Positions 18,922-29,311 are shown, counted from the stretch's first letter. The stretch: 63,692 nucleotides of DNA from an uncultured Aquimarina sp. (GCA_947498935.1 CANMMM010000024.1:1-63692); one strand, 5' to 3'. Notes: generated from the sequence alone by a model not told the origin. A program made the numbers and translations.

Positions 18922-19656
18922 CTATTCCCCTCTTCGGAACTCACTCAAAAGAATTGATGTAGCTGTTGCTACATTAAGACTTTCTGTTGCTTGTAGTACT
19001 CCAAACCTAGGTATCGTAAGTTGCTGATCCACCAAAGCCGCAATAGCAGGCGACACTCCATTTGCCTCATTTCCCATTACTAAAACCCCTTGTACAGGCA
19101 ATTGCTGCTCATAGACAGTGTCACCATCCATGCTTGTGCCAAAAATTGACACCTTTCCTTTTTGTTGTTGCAAAAAATCTAACAAGCATACATACTGTAC
19201 AGACACCCTAGTAATAGACCCCATAGTAGCTTGCACCACTTTTGGGTTATAACAATCCACTGTCTGCTCAGAACACACCAAGTTAGCCACCCCAAACCAA
19301 TCACACAATCGAATAATAGTCCCCAAATTACCTGGGTCTCTCACATCATCCAGTACTACTGTCAATCCATCAATCGTTTCTTTTTTTGATACAGGAATGC
19401 AAAAAACAGCCAATACAGACTGTGAAGTCGTAAGAAAGCTAATCGTTTTCAACTCTTCTTCAGTAACTCTATGCGTTTTTTCTGTTGGAGTGTCAAAATC
19501 TTCAGGATGCGTTGCAAAAATAGCATGCAACTCAAAATCAGCCACCAATAACTCTCCTACTAGCTTTTTACCTTCCGCCACAAACAAACCGTGTTGTTTT
19601 CGATACTTTTTTTGACGTAAACTGTTGATTAATTTCTTTTGGTTTTTACTAACCAT
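18922..19656 (-). CDS. SpoU/TrmH family RNA 2'-O-methyltransferase
   Basis: A 244-residue SPOUT enzyme. The N-terminal substrate-binding domain (SLRQKKYRKQHGLFVAEGKKLV) is followed by the three SpoU motifs: DDVRDPGNLGTIIRLCDWFG, VLVMGNEANGVSP, and IPRFGVLQATESLNVATATSILLSEF. The knotted SAM site and the catalytic Arg and Asn are present. It probably methylates a ribose in rRNA or tRNA; the exact target is unknown. It is divergent from tamL with only 37 bases between the two starts. Confidence 0.9.
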   Translation of the reverse strand: MVSKNQKKLINSLRQKKYRKQHGLFVAEGKKLVGELLVADFELHAIFATHPEDFDTPTEKTHRVTEEELKTISFLTTSQSVLAVFCIPVSKKETIDGLTVVLDDVRDPGNLGTIIRLCDWFGVANLVCSEQTVDCYNPKVVQATMGSITRVSVQYVCLLDFLQQQKGKVSIFGTSMDGDTVYEQQLPVQGVLVMGNEANGVSPAIAALVDQQLTIPRFGVLQATESLNVATATSILLSEFRRGE

Positions 19657-19693
19657 TCAAATAGTGTATTTTTGACACGATAATGAGTCTAGA

Positions 19694-22255
19694 TTGAAAC
19701 AATTTTTAGCAAAAATAGCATTTGTTGCAGTAACTATCATCGTTTTCCTTTCATGTAATGCGATCAAAAGAGTGCCAGAGGATGAATTTCTACTGACAAA
19801 AAATGAAATTTTTGTCGATAGTATCAAGTCCAAAGACATTAAGCTATATAATCAATTATATCAGAAACCCAATACTCACCTTCCTTTACTAGGATCCCCC
19901 TTAAGGCTTCACATCTACAATCTCGCCAAAAAAAATGCCGACTCTTCATATAACGCATGGCTAGACAGAAAGCCTTTATTAGAAAAAAGAATGATTCGTT
20001 TTTTGTCTAAAAAACAAGTAAGTCGACTCGGAGAGGGATGGAATAATTTTAACAACTGGCTAAAAGAAACTGGAGAACCGCCTACCATTATCGCTCCTAG
20101 TAAAGTAAAAAAATCAGTAAAAAGACTACAGTCTTATTACTGGAATAACGGATGGTTTAATGCTACCACAGACTACCTCATAAATAAAGAAGAAAATCGC
20201 CGAGGCAGTGTCTCTTACTTCATACACCCCAAGAAGCCTTACATTATCGATTCTTTAAACACTCGAATTGCCTCAAATGTAGCAGACTCTATTTATCAAG
20301 CTCACCAACACCAATCTACGATTATCTCTGGCAAACAATACAAAACAACAGCTATAGAAAACGAAAGAGAACGACTCACCAGTTTATACAGAAACTCTGG
20401 TCTTTACCACTTCGAGAAAGAATATATCAAGTTCGACGCAGATACCATTAATACCAATCAAAAAATTAATCTCAATCTACTGATCAATGATAGAGAAATT
20501 AAGGAAGGAGAAAATACACGCACTATACCTTTTAGAGTACACACTATTAGCGAAGTGAACATATACACAGACTACGCTTATAAAAACAGAAATGCAGTCC
20601 CAAAAGACACGGTATATTATAAGGGGTACAATATTTACAGTTTCGACAAACTACAGTATACGCGCAAAGCTATCACCAATTCGATCTTACTCACCCCTGG
20701 ATCTATTTTTAGAGACAATGACAGAACATTAACCTATAACCAAATTAACAACTTAAAGGCATTCAAATATCCTAATATCCAGTTTGTTCCCGATCCTAAA
20801 AACCCAAATGGCACTGACTTAATTGCCAATGTACTGCTTACCCCTAGAAAAAAATACAGCACTAATCTAGAATTTGACATCTCTACCTCTAACATACAAG
20901 CATTCGGAATTGGTTTTGGAGGTTCATTTTTAACCCGTAACGTATTTAAAGGAGCTGAAATTTTTGAAATCTCTGCCAGAGGAAGTGTTGGTTCATCAAA
21001 AGATCAAACCAATGTAGACGATCAATTTTTCGATATATCAGAAATCGGTATTGACCTAAAATTATCCTTCCCTAAAATTATTTTTCCAATCAACACAAGC
21101 AAGATCATTCCTAAATACATGTCACCGACTACCAATTTAATCTTTGGTACTAATTCTCAACAAAACATCGGTCTAGACAAAATAAACTTCTCAGGTATTT
21201 TCAACTACGAATGGAAACCTAACACCAAGTACACCAACAAAATAGACCTGATCAATGTACAATTTGTAAACAACACAAACTCTAGCAATTATTTTAATAT
21301 CTATAACACCACCTTTAGAAGACTTAATAATATTGCACTCGAAGTATTAGACAATGATTCAGCACTCATAGATCCTAATAGCAATGAATTACTTATTCCT
21401 GCTGGGGCCAATACTTTTATTGCGCAATCTCTTAGTAACTCACCAGACGAGGACTTAACTGATCGTCAACTACAAGAAATTAAAAATATTAACGAACGAA
21501 AGGAACGGTTAACAGAAAACAACCTAATTTTTGCGTCTAGCTACACTTTCATAAAAAACAATCGAGAAAACTTGTATGACGAAAATTTTTCTAGATTTAG
21601 GGCTAAAATAGAATTTGCTGGCAACTTATTAGAAAAAATATCAAACTTAACAGATACCCCTAAAAATGACAATGATCGTTTTGAAATATTTGATGTAGAA
21701 TTCTCACAGTATATCAAAACAGAGTTAGATTACATTAAGCATTGGAATTTAGGAAGAAAAAACATCATTGCAGTAAGGGCCTCTGGGGGAATTGCAATTC
21801 CGTATAATAACGCAAATAGCATTCCTTTTGCTCGAAGTTTCTTTGGCGGAGGACCTAATGACAATAGAGCTTGGTTACCCTACGCCTTAGGACCTGGAAG
21901 CAGCGGAGGTAGAGACGAATTTAACGAGGCGAATCTAAAAATAGCACTCAATGCAGAGTACAGATACAATATACTAGGTGCATTAAACGGCGCTTTTTTT
22001 ATAGACGCTGGTAACATATGGAATGTCCTAGATAATGTAGAAGAAGAGAATGCTGTATTTTCTAAATGGGATGATCTACAAGAAATTGCTGTAGGCACAG
22101 GACTTGGGTTTAGATATGATTTTGATTTTTTTGTAGTCCGTTTTGATATTGGATTCAAAACATTCAACCCAGCAAATGACGAAGATCAACGATGGTTTAA
22201 AGGATATAAATTTTCAGAAGCAGTTTATAATGTAGGAATTAACTATCCATTTTAA
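19694..22255 (+). CDS. tamL: TamL-type lipoprotein Omp85 (BamA/TamA family)
   Basis: An 853-residue outer-membrane protein. The signal peptide ends in a lipobox (VTIIVFLSC), then CNAIKRVPEDEFLLTKNEIFVDS, typical of the lipidated TamA variant of Bacteroidetes. POTRA-like repeats fill about residues 30-400, and the C-terminal half is a 16-strand type barrel with GGPNDNRAW, RAWLPYALGPG and the final strand VYNVGINYPF. It probably acts with a TamB homologue in outer-membrane assembly. The only start that keeps the whole signal peptide is the TTG at 19694; upstream in frame there is a stop at 19673, and the ATG at 19683 is out of frame. Confidence 0.88.
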   Translation: MKQFLAKIAFVAVTIIVFLSCNAIKRVPEDEFLLTKNEIFVDSIKSKDIKLYNQLYQKPNTHLPLLGSPLRLHIYNLAKKNADSSYNAWLDRKPLLEKRMIRFLSKKQVSRLGEGWNNFNNWLKETGEPPTIIAPSKVKKSVKRLQSYYWNNGWFNATTDYLINKEENRRGSVSYFIHPKKPYIIDSLNTRIASNVADSIYQAHQHQSTIISGKQYKTTAIENERERLTSLYRNSGLYHFEKEYIKFDADTINTNQKINLNLLINDREIKEGENTRTIPFRVHTISEVNIYTDYAYKNRNAVPKDTVYYKGYNIYSFDKLQYTRKAITNSILLTPGSIFRDNDRTLTYNQINNLKAFKYPNIQFVPDPKNPNGTDLIANVLLTPRKKYSTNLEFDISTSNIQAFGIGFGGSFLTRNVFKGAEIFEISARGSVGSSKDQTNVDDQFFDISEIGIDLKLSFPKIIFPINTSKIIPKYMSPTTNLIFGTNSQQNIGLDKINFSGIFNYEWKPNTKYTNKIDLINVQFVNNTNSSNYFNIYNTTFRRLNNIALEVLDNDSALIDPNSNELLIPAGANTFIAQSLSNSPDEDLTDRQLQEIKNINERKERLTENNLIFASSYTFIKNNRENLYDENFSRFRAKIEFAGNLLEKISNLTDTPKNDNDRFEIFDVEFSQYIKTELDYIKHWNLGRKNIIAVRASGGIAIPYNNANSIPFARSFFGGGPNDNRAWLPYALGPGSSGGRDEFNEANLKIALNAEYRYNILGALNGAFFIDAGNIWNVLDNVEEENAVFSKWDDLQEIAVGTGLGFRYDFDFFVVRFDIGFKTFNPANDEDQRWFKGYKFSEAVYNVGINYPF

Positions 22256-22342
22256 TGCACAATCTTTTTTTTCATCTATAATTTTAAAATTCTTTATATA
22301 TAATTTTATTATTTTTGTAAGCTTATTAACTAAAAGTAAATT

Positions 22343-23410
22343 ATGAGTCACAACATCAAACCAGGAGTTGCTACAGGAGACGAAGTACAGGCAATTTTCA
22401 ATTATGCAAAAGAAAAAGGGTTTGCATTACCCGCAGTGAACGTAATCGGTTCGAATACAATAAACGCTGTATTAGAAACTGCTGCAGAGATCAACTCACC
22501 TGTTATTATCCAATTCTCTAATGGAGGAGCGCAATTCAATGCAGGTAAAGGACTTTCTAACGACGCACAAAAAGCTGCAATCGCTGGAGCTACAGCAGGA
22601 GCAAAACACGTACACCTAATGGCAGAAGCCTATGGAGTACCTGTTATCTTACATACAGATCACTGTGCTAAAAAACTACTTCCTTGGATAGACGGGTTAT
22701 TAGATGCTGGAGAAGCTTTTTATAAAGAGACTGGAAAGCCTTTATTTAGCTCTCACATGATTGATTTATCTGAAGAATCTCTAGAAGAAAATATCGAAAT
22801 CTGCAAAGAATACCTCGTAAGAATGAGCAAAATGGGGATGACTTTAGAGATTGAATTAGGTATTACAGGTGGTGAAGAAGATGGTGTAGATAACACTGAC
22901 GTAGATGATTCTAAGTTATACACACAGCCAGAAGAGGTAGCATATGCTTACGAAGAATTGAGCAAAGTAAGTAATAAGTTCACAGTGGCTGCTGCTTTTG
23001 GAAACGTACACGGTGTATACAAGCCAGGAAACGTAAAATTAACTCCAAAAATATTAAAGAACTCACAAGAGTTTATTTCTGAAAAGTACGATGTAGCTCA
23101 TAACCACATCGACTTTGTATTCCACGGTGGTAGTGGTTCTACAATAGAAGAAATCAGAGAATCTATAGGATATGGTGTTATTAAAATGAACATCGACACT
23201 GACCTTCAGTTTGCATTTAACGAAGGAATCCGTGATTATATGACTGGAAACATTGAATATCTTAAAACGCAAATAGGTAATCCAGAAGGAGCTGATGAGC
23301 CAAACAAGAAATTTTATGACCCAAGAAAGTGGTTACGAGAAGGAGAAGTTACTTTCAAATCTCGTTTAAAGAAAGCTTTCGAAGACTTAAATAATGTAAA
23401 TACATTATAA
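22343..23410 (+). CDS. fbaA: Fructose-bisphosphate aldolase, class II
   Basis: A zinc-dependent aldolase that cleaves fructose-1,6-bisphosphate to DHAP and glyceraldehyde-3-phosphate. The 355-residue A-type sequence shows LPAVNVIGSNTINAVLE, the zinc and catalytic segment VILHTDHCAKKLLPW (Asp and His), ELGITGGEEDGVD, AAFGNVHGVY, VFHGGSGS and the phosphate-binding KMNIDTDLQFAF. It is monocistronic with a strong terminator. Confidence 0.96.
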   Translation: MSHNIKPGVATGDEVQAIFNYAKEKGFALPAVNVIGSNTINAVLETAAEINSPVIIQFSNGGAQFNAGKGLSNDAQKAAIAGATAGAKHVHLMAEAYGVPVILHTDHCAKKLLPWIDGLLDAGEAFYKETGKPLFSSHMIDLSEESLEENIEICKEYLVRMSKMGMTLEIELGITGGEEDGVDNTDVDDSKLYTQPEEVAYAYEELSKVSNKFTVAAAFGNVHGVYKPGNVKLTPKILKNSQEFISEKYDVAHNHIDFVFHGGSGSTIEEIRESIGYGVIKMNIDTDLQFAFNEGIRDYMTGNIEYLKTQIGNPEGADEPNKKFYDPRKWLREGEVTFKSRLKKAFEDLNNVNTL

Positions 23411-23424
23411 TACACTAAGAAACC

Positions 23425-23469
23425 AAGCTGAAACTCATTTTTATCTAAAAAAACGAGTTTCAGCTTTTT
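23425..23469 (+). terminator. Intrinsic terminator after fbaA
   Basis: The stem AAGCTGAAACTC / GAGTTTCAGCTT is followed by TTT. It lies only 11 bases before the accD start, so accD probably has its promoter inside or upstream of it, or is reached by readthrough. Confidence 0.85.
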
Positions 23470-23480
23470 AATTTATATAT

Positions 23481-24338
23481 ATGGCTTGGTTTAAGAGAAC
23501 TCAAAAAGGTATACAAACCGCTACTGAAGATAAAAAAGACGTACCCAAAGGACTTTGGTACAAATCTCCTACTGGAAAAATCGTAGATGCAGAACAATTA
23601 GAAAAAAACTTCTACGTAAGCCCAGAAGATGGATACCATGTAAGAATCGGCAGTAAAGAATATTTTGAAATCTTATTCGATGACAATACATTTACTGAAT
23701 TAGATAAAAACCTATCTTCCAAGGATCCTCTTAAATTCGAAGACAAAAAAAAGTATACAGATCGTCTTAAAGACGCTCAGGAAAAAACACAACTAAAAGA
23801 TGCAGTAAGAACTGCTGTAGGTAAATCCAACGGAAATGACATTGTAATTGCCTGTATGGATTTCTCTTTTATCGGAGGATCAATGGGTAGTGTTGTTGGA
23901 GAAAAAATAGCCCGTGCTGCGGATCATTCTCTAAAAAACAACATCCCTTTTATGGTGATCTCCAAATCTGGAGGAGCACGTATGATGGAAGCCGCGCTAT
24001 CATTAATGCAATTGGCTAAAACTTCTGCTAAAATAGCACAATTGGCAGATGCTGGCATTCCATACATATCATTATGCACAGACCCTACAACAGGAGGTAC
24101 AACTGCATCATTCGCTATGTTAGGAGACATCAATATTGCAGAACCTGGTGCTTTAATTGGATTTGCAGGACCTAGAGTAGTAAGAGATACTACAGGAAAA
24201 GAATTACCCGAAGGATTCCAAACAGCAGAATTCCTCAAAGAACATGGGTTTCTAGACTTTATTACCCCTAGACACGACCTAAAACAGAATATCAACTTGT
24301 ACCTAGATTTAATTCTCAACAGACCTTTATCTAATTAA
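23481..24338 (+). CDS. accD: Acetyl-CoA carboxylase carboxyltransferase beta subunit, no zinc ribbon cysteines
   Basis: AccD forms the carboxyltransferase with AccA and passes CO2 from carboxybiotin to acetyl-CoA. The crotonase-fold core is intact: [56 protein letters not shown] and [15 protein letters not shown]. The N-terminus keeps the layout of the zinc ribbon ([14 protein letters not shown] ... [13 protein letters not shown]), but all four expected cysteines are absent: CDSC is replaced by SPTG and CPKC by SPED. The whole protein has only two cysteines, both in the core. Length is 285 residues. It follows the fbaA terminator closely. Confidence 0.95.
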   Translation: MAWFKRTQKGIQTATEDKKDVPKGLWYKSPTGKIVDAEQLEKNFYVSPEDGYHVRIGSKEYFEILFDDNTFTELDKNLSSKDPLKFEDKKKYTDRLKDAQEKTQLKDAVRTAVGKSNGNDIVIACMDFSFIGGSMGSVVGEKIARAADHSLKNNIPFMVISKSGGARMMEAALSLMQLAKTSAKIAQLADAGIPYISLCTDPTTGGTTASFAMLGDINIAEPGALIGFAGPRVVRDTTGKELPEGFQTAEFLKEHGFLDFITPRHDLKQNINLYLDLILNRPLSN

Positions 24339-24417
24339 TACTATTAGATCTAGAGAAACGTGCTTATCACTATTAAATACATAAGACACGCTTACAAGTA
24401 ATCATAACATATTAGCA

Positions 24418-24474
24418 TAAAAAACACACAGCACTGTAAGCAACGTATAGCTCACAGCATGTTGTGTGTTTTTT
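24418..24474. terminator. Intrinsic terminator after accD
   Basis: The arms AAAAAACACACA and TGTGTGTTTTTT enclose an inner CTGT...ACAG pairing. Confidence 0.7.
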
Positions 24475-24570
24475 ATTTTTGCAGTACTTCCTAAGGTGTC
24501 ATAACTACTTTTCTTTACAATAAAAACTCCATTGCATTACCGAGTCACTGCAAACACAATCACTTTGATT

Positions 24571-24607
24571 TTTTTTAAATCACTTCCATAAAAAAGTAGT
24601 ATATTTG
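24571..24607 (+). promoter_or_regulatory. rpsO promoter region with a repeat-B-like half site
   Basis: TTTTTTAAATCACTTCC (24571-24587) is the end motif of repeat B. Twelve bases later comes TATATTTG (24600-24607), a good -7 box. The leader that follows begins with a CTGATAT...ATATCAG hairpin at 24612-24632. Confidence 0.5.
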
Positions 24608-24611
24608 CAGC

Positions 24612-24632
24612 CTGATATAAAAATCATATCAG
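24612..24632 (+). promoter_or_regulatory. Hairpin at the start of the rpsO leader
   Basis: CTGATAT (24612-24618) and ATATCAG (24626-24632) enclose a seven-base loop. It sits just after the -7 box and 33 bases before the rpsO ATG, so it would be near the 5' end of the mRNA. Confidence 0.4.
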
Positions 24633-24664
24633 CGTACATAAAAATCATTTAAAACAATATTGGA

Positions 24665-24934
24665 ATGTATTTATCAAAAGAAACTAAAGAAGAAATTTTT
24701 TCAAAACACGGAAAAGGAAAGAATGATACAGGTTCTGCAGAAGGACAAATCGCATTATTCACCTACAGAATTTCTCACCTTACAGAGCACTTAAAAAAGA
24801 ACCGAAAGGATTTTAATACAGAGCGTTCTCTAGTAAAACTAGTAGGTAAGCGTAGAGATTTATTGGACTATCTAAAGAAAAAAGATATCTTAAGATACCG
24901 TGCCATTGTTAAAGAATTAGGATTAAGAAAATAA
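24665..24934 (+). CDS. rpsO: 30S ribosomal protein S15
   Basis: S15 binds the central domain of 16S rRNA and bridges to the 50S subunit. The 89-residue sequence has the family motif TGSAEGQIALFTYRISHLTEHLKKNRKDF, followed by RSLVKLVGKRRDLLDYLKKKD. It is monocistronic with its own promoter and terminator, upstream of pnp, the same order as in many bacteria. A small hairpin in its leader may be regulatory. Confidence 0.97.
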   Translation: MYLSKETKEEIFSKHGKGKNDTGSAEGQIALFTYRISHLTEHLKKNRKDFNTERSLVKLVGKRRDLLDYLKKKDILRYRAIVKELGLRK

Positions 24935-24940
24935 TCTAAT

Positions 24941-24972
24941 AAAAAAGAGAGACATTGTGTCTCTCTTTTTTT
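24941..24972 (+). terminator. Intrinsic terminator after rpsO
   Basis: AAAAAAGAGAGAC / GTCTCTCTTTTTTT with a five-base loop, directly after the rpsO stop. Confidence 0.88.
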
Positions 24973-25054
24973 ATTATGACAATTCTATTTATACCACAAA
25001 AAGTATGTATCTTTCGTCTGTATAGAATGCGAGTTCATACATGCCTTAGTTTTT

Positions 25055-25116
25055 CATTGGTCGCACAACACCACAACAACACAACCTTGTCCGTCCGAGT
25101 AAGACGGAAACCAATG
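25055..25116 (+). promoter_or_regulatory. Structured pnp leader
   Basis: An outer pairing CATTGGT (25055-25061) / ACCAATG (25110-25116) encloses an inner stem TCCGTC / GACGGA (25090-25108). It lies 54 bases before the pnp start and is more GC-rich than its surroundings. A leader hairpin is how E. coli pnp autoregulates, but the same mechanism here is only inference. Confidence 0.4.
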
Positions 25117-25170
25117 TTTAATACAACCTTATAGCATAATAAGTACTATACGGTTAGAATCGAAAAAAAT

Positions 25171-27390
25171 ATGATTCCACAAGTTTATAAAGAAATTATT
25201 GACCTAGGGGACGGCAGAGAAATCACACTAGAAACAGGTAAGCTAGCGAAACAAGCTCACGGGTCTGTAGTCGTACAATCAGGAAATTGTATGCTATTGT
25301 GTACAGTAGTCTCTAACTATAAGGCTTCAGACGTAGACTTCCTTCCGCTAACAGTAGATTATAGAGAAAAATTTGCTGCTGCTGGGCGCTATCCTGGTGG
25401 TTTTTTCAAAAGAGAAGCAAGACCTAGTGATGGTGAGGTTTTAACAATGCGATTAGTAGATCGTGTACTTCGCCCACTATTTCCTAAAGATTACCACTCA
25501 GAGACACAGGTAATGATTCAATTGATGTCTCATGATGCAAACGTGATGCCTGATGCCATGGCTGCATTAGCTGCATCTGCTGCAATCCAACTATCTGACT
25601 TCCCATTTGAGTGTCCTATCTCTGAAGTACGCGTAGGTAGAATCAATGGACAATTCATCATCAACCCTACACTCGCTCAGTTAGAAGAATCCGATATCGA
25701 TATGGTAATTGGTGCTTCTGCAGAATCTGTAATGATGGTAGAAGGAGAAATGGATGAGATCTCTGAAGAAGAGATGGTAGAAGCCATTAAATTTGCTCAC
25801 GAAGCTATCAAGGTACAATGTAACGCGCAAGTAAAACTTGCCGAAGCCTTTGGTAAAAAAGAAACTCGTGAGTATGAGCCAGAAAAAGCAGACGAAGCAC
25901 TAGCTGTTAAGATCCGCGAAATGGCCTATGAAAAAGTGTATGCTGTAGCCAAATCTGGATCATCTAAACAAGAAAGAGGAGCTGCTTTTGCCGCTATCAA
26001 AGAAGAAATAGAAGCTACATTCTCTGAAGAAGAATTAGAAGAATTTGGAGATTTAATAGCTAAATACTACTCTAAAGCAGAAAAAGAAGCGGTTAGAAAC
26101 CTAACGCTAGATGAAGGATTACGATTAGACGGAAGAAAAACTACGGAGATCAGACCTATTTGGTGTGAAGTAAATTACTTACCTTCTACACATGGTTCTT
26201 CAGTATTTACCAGAGGAGAAACGCAAGCTTTAGCTACTGTAACTTTAGGGACTTCTAGAGAAGCTAACATGATAGACATGCCTTCTTATGAAGGAGAAGA
26301 AACTTTTTACTTACATTACAACTTCCCTCCTTTCTCTACAGGAGAAGCTAGACCTATTAGAGGAACTTCTAGAAGAGAAGTTGGACATGGTAACCTAGCA
26401 CAGCGTGCACTAAAAGGAATGGTTCCAGATGATTGCCCTTACACTGTACGTGTGGTATCAGAAATCTTAGAATCCAATGGTTCTTCTTCTATGGCTACTG
26501 TATGTGCAGGAACAATGGCATTGATGGATGCTGGTGTGCAACTTAAGAAACCTGTATCTGGTATCGCAATGGGATTGATCTCTGACAGCGAAACTGGGAA
26601 ATATGCTGTATTATCAGACATCTTAGGAGATGAAGATCACCTAGGAGACATGGATTTTAAAGTAACAGGAACGGCCGATGGTATTACTGCCTGCCAGATG
26701 GATATAAAAATCAAAGGGTTGTCTTATGAAATTTTAGTAAACGCTCTTAAGCAAGCTGCAGATGGACGTTTACACATCTTAAGCAAACTTACAGATACCA
26801 TCCAAACACCTAATGTAGATGTGAAAGCACATGCTCCAAAAATGGTAAACCGAACTATTCCTGGCGAATATATTGGTGCGCTTATTGGACCTGGAGGTAA
26901 AGTTATTCAGGAGTTACAAAAAGAAACACAAACAACGATTGTAATCAATGAAGACCCTGTAACTGAAGAAGGAATTGTAGAAATTCTAGGAACGAGCCAA
27001 GAAGGAATTGATGCTGTTTTAGCTAAAATAGATTCCATAACCTTTAAACCTGAAGTAAACAGCGTATACGAAGTGAAAGTAATAAAAATGCTTGACTTTG
27101 GAGCTGTTGTAGAATACATAGAAGCCCCTGGTAATGAGGTATTACTTCATGTATCTGAGTTGGCATGGGAACGTACTGAAAACGTAAGTGATGTGATCAA
27201 TATGGGAGATGTATTCGATGTAAAATACTTCGGAATCGATTCCAGAACTCGTAAAGAAAAAGTATCTAGAAAAGCATTATTACCGAGACCTCCAAGACCT
27301 GAAGGAGACAAAGGGCGTAGCGACAAACCTAGAAACAACAACAGACCTAAAGGAGATAGAAGACCTAAGGCTGACAATAAAGAAGGATAA
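25171..27390 (+). CDS. pnp: Polyribonucleotide nucleotidyltransferase (PNPase)
   Basis: A phosphorolytic 3'-5' exoribonuclease and core mRNA decay enzyme. Two RNase PH domains are visible. The first holds [28 protein letters not shown] and the second the catalytic [23 protein letters not shown] and [22 protein letters not shown] domain follows ([16 protein letters not shown]), then an S1 domain ([15 protein letters not shown] ... LLHVSELAW). A basic, proline-rich tail ([20 protein letters not shown]) extends past the S1 domain, as is common in this phylum. At 739 residues it is of normal size. It has a structured leader and a strong terminator. Confidence 0.97.
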   Translation: MIPQVYKEIIDLGDGREITLETGKLAKQAHGSVVVQSGNCMLLCTVVSNYKASDVDFLPLTVDYREKFAAAGRYPGGFFKREARPSDGEVLTMRLVDRVLRPLFPKDYHSETQVMIQLMSHDANVMPDAMAALAASAAIQLSDFPFECPISEVRVGRINGQFIINPTLAQLEESDIDMVIGASAESVMMVEGEMDEISEEEMVEAIKFAHEAIKVQCNAQVKLAEAFGKKETREYEPEKADEALAVKIREMAYEKVYAVAKSGSSKQERGAAFAAIKEEIEATFSEEELEEFGDLIAKYYSKAEKEAVRNLTLDEGLRLDGRKTTEIRPIWCEVNYLPSTHGSSVFTRGETQALATVTLGTSREANMIDMPSYEGEETFYLHYNFPPFSTGEARPIRGTSRREVGHGNLAQRALKGMVPDDCPYTVRVVSEILESNGSSSMATVCAGTMALMDAGVQLKKPVSGIAMGLISDSETGKYAVLSDILGDEDHLGDMDFKVTGTADGITACQMDIKIKGLSYEILVNALKQAADGRLHILSKLTDTIQTPNVDVKAHAPKMVNRTIPGEYIGALIGPGGKVIQELQKETQTTIVINEDPVTEEGIVEILGTSQEGIDAVLAKIDSITFKPEVNSVYEVKVIKMLDFGAVVEYIEAPGNEVLLHVSELAWERTENVSDVINMGDVFDVKYFGIDSRTRKEKVSRKALLPRPPRPEGDKGRSDKPRNNNRPKGDRRPKADNKEG

Positions 27391-27420
27391 AAATAGATTT
27401 CTTTTTTAGAAAACCAGCAC

Positions 27421-27457
27421 AAAAAGCGCTTTCATGTATTGATGAAAGCGCTTTTTT
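27421..27457 (+). terminator. Intrinsic terminator after pnp
   Basis: AAAAAGCGCTTTCAT / ATGAAAGCGCTTTTTT with a GTATTG loop. Confidence 0.9.
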
Positions 27458-27491
27458 GTTTTGGATATATACCACAACTCCACATTGATGA

Positions 27492-27595
27492 TGAAGTGAT
27501 TTTTTGTTGCATAGCAGCGCTACGGAACTCAAAAATTATAAAATTTGGGGTAAAAAATCGTTTTATAAGAAATTGAAAAAAGCTTAAACCACTTC
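27492..27595. repeat. Repeat B, copy 4, between pnp and rpoD
   Basis: It begins TGAAGTGATTTTTTGTTGC and ends AAAAAAGCTTAAACCACTTCG. The interior CATAGCAGCGCTACGGAACTC matches copy 1. The remaining bases to 28102 form a long AT-rich rpoD upstream region in which I see no further gene. Confidence 0.75.
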
Positions 27596-28102
27596 GATTC
27601 AAAAAGCTTTACGACTTCTTTATTGGGTATTTTTTTTCTCAATTGCCAATTTGCTAAATGGTAGCGACCTACGCCCATCAGTATTCCAAAGACAAACCTG
27701 AACACCTCTCAACTTCCTAGTAAATTTATTCTGTCTGTAGTGCTTTCTTTTTAAAATACAAGTGACTGTACTACTTGTAATAAAACAAAAGCTTTTTTAA
27801 AAAGTCAAATAAAAAACTCTAAACTCCTAAATACTGTTGTGAAAAAAAGAAAGAAAATTATTTTTTAACAAAATGTATACAAAAATAGATACGTTACGCA
27901 CATTGATACATTCTAAAACAGCTTTGATTTTGAGTAATTCCGTAAGTTATCTTATAAGTATTCGACTAATTAACAAGAGGTTTCTACTCAATTCAAAAAA
28001 TAATTTTACTTTTTTGTAACATTTAGGTAACTCATTACGTATACTTAAATAAAGATGAAAGCTCTGTAGCGTTCATAATATTAAATTTCAAGGATAACAT
28101 AG

Positions 28103-28966
28103 ATGAGACAACTTAAAATTACCAAGCAGGTAACGAATCGTGAAACTGCATCGCTAGATAAATATTTACAAGAAATAGGAAAAGTAGATCTTATTACTGC
28201 CGATGAAGAAGTAGAATTAGCACAACGTATCAAAGCTGGTGATGAAAGAGCCCTTGAAAAATTGACAAAAGCTAATTTAAGATTCGTGGTATCTGTAGCA
28301 AAACAATACCAGAATCAAGGATTAACACTTCCTGATTTGATTAATGAAGGAAACCTAGGATTAATCAAAGCTGCAAAACGTTTTGATGAGACGAGAGGTT
28401 TTAAATTCATTTCGTATGCTGTATGGTGGATTCGTCAGTCTATACTACAAGCATTAGCTGAGCAGTCTCGTATTGTACGTCTACCATTGAACAAAATTGG
28501 TTCTATCAATAAAATTAATAAAACATATGCCTTTTTAGAGCAATCTCATGAGCGTCCACCAAGCGCAGAGGAAATTGCAAAAGAACTAGATATGACCATC
28601 AATGATGTAAAAGAGTCTATGAAAAACTCTGGACGTCATGTGAGTATGGATGCTCCGCTAGTAGAAGGTGAAGATTCTAACTTATACGACGTATTGAACT
28701 CAGGAGAGTCACCAAACCCAGATAGAACATTATTACACGAGTCATTACGTACAGAAATCGAAAGAGCTTTAGAAACATTAACTCCTAGAGAAGCTGATGT
28801 AATTAGACTTTATTTTGGTCTAGGTGATCAGCATCCTATGACGCTAGAAGAAATAGGAGAAACATTCGATCTTACTAGAGAGCGTGTACGACAAATCAAA
28901 GAAAAAGCCATTCGTAGATTAAAACATACATCTCGTAGCAAAATATTAAAAACATATTTAGGATAA
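28103..28966 (+). CDS. rpoD: Primary sigma factor RpoD, short Bacteroidetes type
   Basis: The housekeeping sigma factor (sigma-ABfr type) in the compact form of this phylum, 287 residues and lacking region 1.1. Regions 1.2 ([20 protein letters not shown]), 2.1-2.4 ([55 protein letters not shown]), 3 and 4 ([15 protein letters not shown], helix-turn-helix [27 protein letters not shown]) are all intact. It recognises the TTG / TAnnTTTG promoters that appear before genes in this window. It is preceded by a long AT-rich upstream region and followed by a terminator. Confidence 0.96.
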   Translation: MRQLKITKQVTNRETASLDKYLQEIGKVDLITADEEVELAQRIKAGDERALEKLTKANLRFVVSVAKQYQNQGLTLPDLINEGNLGLIKAAKRFDETRGFKFISYAVWWIRQSILQALAEQSRIVRLPLNKIGSINKINKTYAFLEQSHERPPSAEEIAKELDMTINDVKESMKNSGRHVSMDAPLVEGEDSNLYDVLNSGESPNPDRTLLHESLRTEIERALETLTPREADVIRLYFGLGDQHPMTLEEIGETFDLTRERVRQIKEKAIRRLKHTSRSKILKTYLG

Positions 28967-29035
28967 TTTTAATTTTCCTAAATTGCGATTACAAACAGTT
29001 TATAACATAACTGTTCGTTTTTTGATTGATGAATG

Positions 29036-29068
29036 ACCTCCGGCTGATTACCGGAGGTTTTTTCTTTT
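29036..29068 (+). terminator. Intrinsic terminator after rpoD
   Basis: ACCTCCGG / CCGGAGGT with a CTGATTA loop, then TTTTTCTTTT. Confidence 0.88.
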
Positions 29069-29311
29069 ATGTAATGATGCCATGTGCATAACCACTAATA
29101 GGTACAAAGCTCGCGACATCTACTAAGGAAGTACCCCAAAGGGAATTTACTTTTTTTTATTAGGAATCAATTGGTTATTCACATAGTACTACTCAAACAA
29201 TAAATCCTAACTATCGATTCTTTATATAATTTTGTTTTGCAAAACCCATCTCTTTTACAAAACTTCCTAAACCATTGCGCTATTAGTATATTTTTTTTTA
29301 ATTTCATTATA

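Noticed and set aside
25088..25112. tRNA-like or riboswitch-like stem before pnp
   Set aside because: The stems do not form a cloverleaf and match no riboswitch I know; kept only as a leader structure.
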